This document shows, in pieces, positions 1-6,100 of a DNA stretch of 6,865 nt. The translations under genes and the position numbers were made by a program. A model generated the notes under the pieces. It did not search any database. It was not told the origin of the DNA and was given only the letters and a program-made list of their open reading frames with translations. Numbering within the stretch: position 1 is the stretch's first letter; every line of letters starts with the position of its first letter. The stretch covers positions 1-6,865 of the forward strand of contig JBDREX010000034.1 in the NCBI GenBank assembly GCA_043819345.1. The letters run 5' to 3'. The DNA is from CAYRDK01 sp043819345. Its GTDB lineage: Bacteria > Omnitrophota > Gorgyraeia > Velamenicoccales > Velamenicoccaceae.

Positions 1-146
1 TCCTGCGTGGTCAAAGAGGCTAATTCAGGAATAGCTACCCTGGACACATGAACAGGAGCATTCTCCGGATAAGCGATGACATGCACCGGTATGGAAGCTC
101 CGGCCGCCACCCTCTTCTGCCAGTCAGAGATGGAGGTGAAGGTGTT
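1..146 (-). other. Start of a further module, truncated by the window (residues 2240-2287)
   Basis: After the last serine junction the frame continues with NTFTSISDWQKRVAAGASIP and a beta-rich stretch (VHVIAYPENAPVHVSRVAIP). The module is cut by the window edge and cannot be assigned. Its codon use differs from the modules before it: of the 52 codons from residue 2236 on, 16 end in C and 15 in G, against 4 and 17 in the preceding 52. Local GC is about 54% over positions 1-160 against about 38% over 181-240. Confidence 0.5.
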
Positions 147-3100
147 GAGAGAGGAAGAAGCCTTTTCATCAAAAGACATATCAATCACTTTAACAGCCAT
201 ATTGATATTCCGTCCGGCAACATCATTTTTCTCCCTATCAAACGCAGAAATGTTATCAAATTGCGTCCGATGCGGATGATACTGCATCATCCATTCATTC
301 CTAACACGGCGCGCCTCTGTCAAAGAATCGCCTTTAGAAAGGCCTAAAATATCATAAGCATCCTTAACGCTCATAGCACCTTCCCATGAACGATAACGTT
401 TTTCTTGATCAAATCTTGTAGATGGACGCACTGTTGAAACGCGAGGGCCTTGATTAACAGACTCCCCTTGTGCGCTAGATGTTCTCTGTTTCCGATAATC
501 CTCAGTAGCCCTTCTCTCGGCCTCTTGCGCTGCCTGTCTCCGTGCTTCTTCCTGTCTTCTACACTGAGCTCCCGCTTCTTCTCTATAACGAGCGTCTCTT
601 TTCTGTCGGAGTCTTTCTTCCGCCATACGTGATTGCTCCATCCGCTGTTTTCTCAGTTCTTCTTGCTGCTGCTGCCATTCGCGCTCTTTCTGTAATAATC
701 TGTTCAAGCTCGCGATAAATAAACTCATATTATTTTTGCCTTCTTGTGCTGCCGTTGAAAAGCTGGAAATCAACATATTGTCCCAATGCAGCGTTAAGAG
801 CTTCAAGTCACGCGCGAAAATCAAAGCCTGATCCACGCCTATCGCAACTTCCCCTCTTTTTGTGGAAGCTTCAAAAACAGCATTTAAAACATGGTAATAT
901 TTATAATTTTCTAATTCAGAGAAAAAGCGCATCTTTTCATTGATAGAACGCAAAATTTCTTCTAAGACCGGCAATCTGTCTATTGGGAGAATCTTTCCAT
1001 AAACAAAATCTCGGCTGATATGCGCCGCGTTATGCCGAGAGGTAGCTTTTTCAATCTGCTTTAACGTTCTATTTATTTTCATATCCTCCAAAAGCTGCCC
1101 GCTAAAAATCTGCGTGAAAGCCCCTTGAATCAAAGATGAAGAAGCAATCTGACCCACTGATACACCCATTAACTGACACACAGGGCTACTATGTAAATTA
1201 TCTATCTTCTTCAATTCTTTATTTTGCTCAACCACTTTCTGCATCTTTCTTATCCAATAAACCTCATTTCCTTCTCCTCCAATACTCCTCACAACTAAGC
1301 CAACTTCTTTTATGGCATGTAATAATTGCGTATTTTCTTCATAACAACCAGCAGCGATAATCATTTCTCCATTAACAGGCATAACATCCGCCATAGCCTG
1401 CATCATCTCAAGATAAGTTCCCGGACCCTGAAGAAAAGGCATGAATTCCATAGCAAACAACCCCGAGCTAAAAGAAAAATCAGGTGGATTAATGTGATAC
1501 TGCATGATATTTTGCACAACATCCTGAATAAAATGAATTTTGCCTTGAATTTCTTCACGGACACCTTCCTTCATAAAACGAAAATCGGGATTAACAACAT
1601 ATATTTTTTCTAAATGCGGGAGGGTTTTTTCAAGTTGCTTTGGCAATACCTTTGTTTCCGCCCCTACAAGCAGTATAGTCTTATATTCACCATCTCTTAT
1701 TTCTTCGCCAAGAGCTTTTTTCCTGATCGCCAACAGCTTCACCATCGGAAAATACAAGTCAGGAGCGCTATCAAAACTCAAACGGTTCCGGCACCGAAAA
1801 GACAAATCTTGAATAAATTCTATGCGAGGATACGTCTCCTTACAAACATAGGAAGAATTTCTGGCTAAATTTTTAATCTTTTCTCTATCTATCGGGCTGG
1901 AAACCATCAACGGTTTCGCGCCAAAATGCAGATCATTTTGACCTAACGACTTAAGAGACTGCGCAGTTAACTCAACTCGCGTTTCGCTTGCCAAAGACGA
2001 AGAAACAAAATGATATGGATAAACACTAATATATTTTGTAATTCTTCCATAAAATAATGGCCAAACCGCTTTTAATTTAGGAATAATAATCTGAGGAGTT
2101 TTCGCAAATGTTATGTTTGGCAGAATCAAATCGGCTGGAGCAGGCATTGAAACAACCGATAGAATTTTTGCGGTATCATGGCCGCCCAAGTTGACATTAA
2201 CAGACAATGTGTGCGTCAAAGGATATTGCGTAATATTAGAGGCTTGTAGATCCTTTACTCCCCCAAAAATAACCGGGCCAAAATCTGCCACAAAAGCCTT
2301 GCCGTTACGGCGAAGCACACGCTGTATTTCCGGCAGCAACGCAAGCTTATCTTTTACATAGGGAACAACCATTGTACCAACAACCACCACATCAAATTTA
2401 TGATAGCCGACACGTAAACCCTGATTGATATCCTGAATTATCAAACCCTTTCTCAGTGTCTCAGCCCATGATAAAGCCATATCCTGAGGAACACCAAGTT
2501 CGCTAAACTGGAACAGATCATGCAAAGCTGTAGAAGTTAAACTAACGCGTTCCTTAAACTGAGCCTTCATCTGCAGTTCCGTATTTCTGCCGCCACCAAT
2601 CACATGAACCTTAACCGGTTTACGATACTGATCAAAAACAGACATAATCTCTTGTGTGATACCACCCTTGAATAACTCATCCAATTCTTCATAATCAGTA
2701 TTAATGTCTTCTTCTTTATACGGCATTGATGACAAAGCAGATGAGGAAATTTTTTCAAACACAGAGTCAAGTTTCGCAGAAACAAGATGGTTACGCCCTA
2801 TCACCTTCTCAATACGTCCCCAATCTGCCACATACAAAACTTTATTATCAGAAGATAAGTTTTTCTCTAGTGTGCTAACCGCAACTCCAGCTAGCGTTGC
2901 AACGATATCACAAGAATGTTGCTGCACGGTATCTCTTTCAATAAAAAGAATTTTAAACGATGAAGTATCAGATTTAAGCTTCCGTTTAACACCATTAATT
3001 AAGTCGCTAACAGCCGTTTGATGAGCAACAACCAATACCCCAGATTCCTTAAGCTCTTTTGCCAGAGAAGTAATTTCAGCGGCTTTTCTGGTAATATAGA

Positions 3101-6100
3101 AATCCTCATCAACCAATGAATACTCCTGATGGAAAACAGCGCCATTCGTCTGACCTGGTTGCCCCAGAGCTCTACCAACAACGCCAGCACAATTAAAACA
3201 TCCGTTCGTTCCAAAAATAATACCAGCCGGCTCAAAAGGCTTAACCGCGGTATTTTCGCCACCAAAATATGTAACATTAACAATCTGGCGGCCTTCAAAT
3301 TCTTTTTCCATGCGAAAGATTCCTGTATCCGGCGTCATAATAAGAAATCTTTGATAAAGCCTCATCGCCTCAACCAGATCTCTCTTTGAATTTCCTTCCG
3401 CAACCTTATTGACTGACGAAGAAACAACAAGTCTCTCTATTGCATCTTTACCAAAATCATTCTCCCGAACAGCTGAAGACGCTCTATTATTAAACCTGCG
3501 CTGCGATTTACCAAAAATCTTTTTATTGAAAGCAACAAATCCCACAAATCCCGCCGAATAACGCGCAATATCCCACAGGTCATACGTCAATCTCCTTGTA
3601 TTTCCAGGACAAAGAATATTGTGTTTATAATAAATCTGGCTAATCAAAGCGTTAGTAACAGGAAATTTTGATAAGAGTTCCTGCGCGGTCAAGGCTGCTA
3701 ATACGCCAACCGCTATTCTATTGACCTTTTTATAATCAAGAGGCTGAATCGGCGCTTCAAAATCATCTATTTTTGTTTTTGCCAGTTTATAAAATTCATA
3801 AACACCTGCGACAACACTTGTATAGAAAGCTACATCTAAATAAGGGCCAATATGAGAGGAATTCAAACACATAAAAATGTTAGAGCCCAAAAGAAGCGTA
3901 GAAGCAAGAGCCGAATAATTCATCTTTTTACTCGCAAACTCAGATGCCAATAATCCGGTTACAACGGTCGCGCCAACTTTTAAACCAATCTCAAACAAAC
4001 CGACAGAAGATGAAACAGATAGCGGCTTTATCATTTGAGGCATGCTGGATCTTACAGTTAAACACTTTTTGTAATGGTTCTTTGGTGTCAACGCCAATAC
4101 TTCCGGCAAGCCGGCTTTAAGCGCACCAGCTTCTACCCAGTTGTTTCCCACAGCAACGGCTGTCTGACCAAACATCTTTTGATGGATATTTAATATCGCC
4201 GGATTTACAACATCTCTAGTAATAATCCAATTCATTTGAGGATACTGAGCCATGACCATTTTCGGAATCTCAGCATAAACCAATGACCCAAATCCCATGC
4301 CTCTGTAGTTCTTAAAAAGTCCAAAATTATACACAGAAACCGTCTTTTCACGCCTATTCTCAACCAATCCAAAACTACCGGCATTCTTACCGTCAATTAT
4401 AATATTCATCTGATTGCCGGAAAACGCATCAGGTGCAAACTCTAATTTCCCTAAAGCTGGAATATTATTTACTACATAAACCGGTTTGACAAGCGGTGAA
4501 GAAAAACAGCCTTTTATTAATTTTTTAACGAAAGAAGCATCTTGACGATCCCGGTAACCCTCTATAATTAAACCATTCTCTAGTTCCCAACAAAGCTTAA
4601 ACCGTGTAAAACCAGCCCGGTTCAACATAACACCGCAAGACGTCAAAGACACGCTTCGATGAAATGACAAAGATGATTGCTCTGAGAGAGAATGCACAAG
4701 ATAGCTCTTTAATACATCTGTATCAGCCTGGTAGAATCCAAGCCAATCAAACACACCAAGATCATCCTGCCTTAGGCCGGCATTCTCTAAAATCTTACTC
4801 CATAAAGTCCAATCAACCTTAAAACCATTTTTTTCCTTAGCAGAATAAGTTTCATAAATACTACGCAATCCCCTTCCAACCAAATGCTGAAGCTGTTGGT
4901 TGAATTTCCAAGCGTCTGTTCCAGAAACTAACACACATAACGCCTGAGGATTATTAAGACCGGTCATTCTAAACGCTTTATTGTTTTTAACAAAACCTCC
5001 TAGTATCTTAACAATTCGCGAACCCAAGCCATGATAATGTAAATCTCTATAGCGACCATCTCCTGGATAAAGTTCGCTGTCAATAAAAGGAACACCTCGC
5101 AACCAAAGATAGTCAAGAACAACATTATCCCTCCTGTCAAAATCAAAAACAGCCACAGGAGATAAAGAATCTGCTGTATGCTGATCTATCAACCTTAAAC
5201 CAAACCCCTTACCCTTAAACCAAGAAGATCTCTCAAGCTCCACAATAAAAGAATAATGCATATCCATAACAGGATCATGCCAATCCGACTTAAAAGCCTT
5301 TTGAAATGCTAAAAGCCTCTTGGTTTCTAAAGGCTTAAAGGTTTCAAGGAAGGAACTCAAACCCGAACCCACCATTTGCATCGGTGAAGAAAAAACGGAA
5401 ACCGTTGCGGCAACCGGCGTATTTTCAGACAAGTTTAAAATATCTTCATACTCTTTAATTCCCGTAAAACGTCTCCTGGCATACACATTCATCTCTTGCT
5501 TAACTTCCGTAATAGGCGCTTTCAAAGACTGAACCGTTTTCAATCCAGGAACATATGTTGTCCTATTTTTCAAATCTCTCTTTACAGTCTCCATGGCCGC
5601 AATCGGCATAACCCTATTTGAAATATCGCCCAACTTGTTAACTGGGCTAGAGAATGTATTAATAGCTTCACTGACTCTCTGTCGTATGACTTCAGATGAT
5701 AAAACTGGATTTTCTCTCCAACCCAACAACATGCGATCATCATGAAAAACTATTAGATCCTCAGAATCTCTGCGTGGAATAAGCTGTATAGCAATATATG
5801 GCACGACTGGCTCAAGTAAATCTAAATAGACAGGGAGCTGGCTCCTAAGGTTCTCTACGAATCCAAACAACGTCCTGTTCAACGGATTATATGCACGGTC
5901 AATAAATGCTGTGCCTTGCTTCCAAGAAAAATCCGGCCCAAGCAAAACATTATCCCATTCACTTGAAACCTCTAAAAATAAATCAATATCACTTTCATGC
6001 CTTATCCCCTCTGCCGCATCCACCACTTTAAATGGCTTTCCTTTAACTCTGCCGCCCACCATCCAAAGTCTTGTAAACTTAAATTGCAGGCCTTGTTTCA

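Noticed and set aside
48..347. Plus-strand open frame of 99 codons over the J-like domain
   Set aside because: It lies antisense to a recognisable J-like fold, has no clear ribosome binding site and its translation shows no family-like pattern.
1619..1634. Short T-run after a G-rich patch, resembling a terminator tail
   Set aside because: No stem of useful length precedes it and it lies inside the coding frame (the KTLPHLEK region).
1992..2003. Additional SSS tract at residues 1621-1624 as another module junction
   Set aside because: It falls within the beta-rich tail of the first methyltransferase-like module with no evident fold change around it, and serine is common in this protein.
2704..3021. 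Plus-strand open frame of 105 codons
   Set aside because: It is antisense to the Cys/His and methyltransferase-like modules. Ser/Thr-rich translation without motifs is typical of a shadow of the minus-strand frame.
2999..3298. Minus-strand open frame of 99 codons, Leu/Arg-rich
   Set aside because: It is an alternate frame inside the Cys/His module. Its apparent hydrophobicity comes from frame-shifted codons of the main frame.
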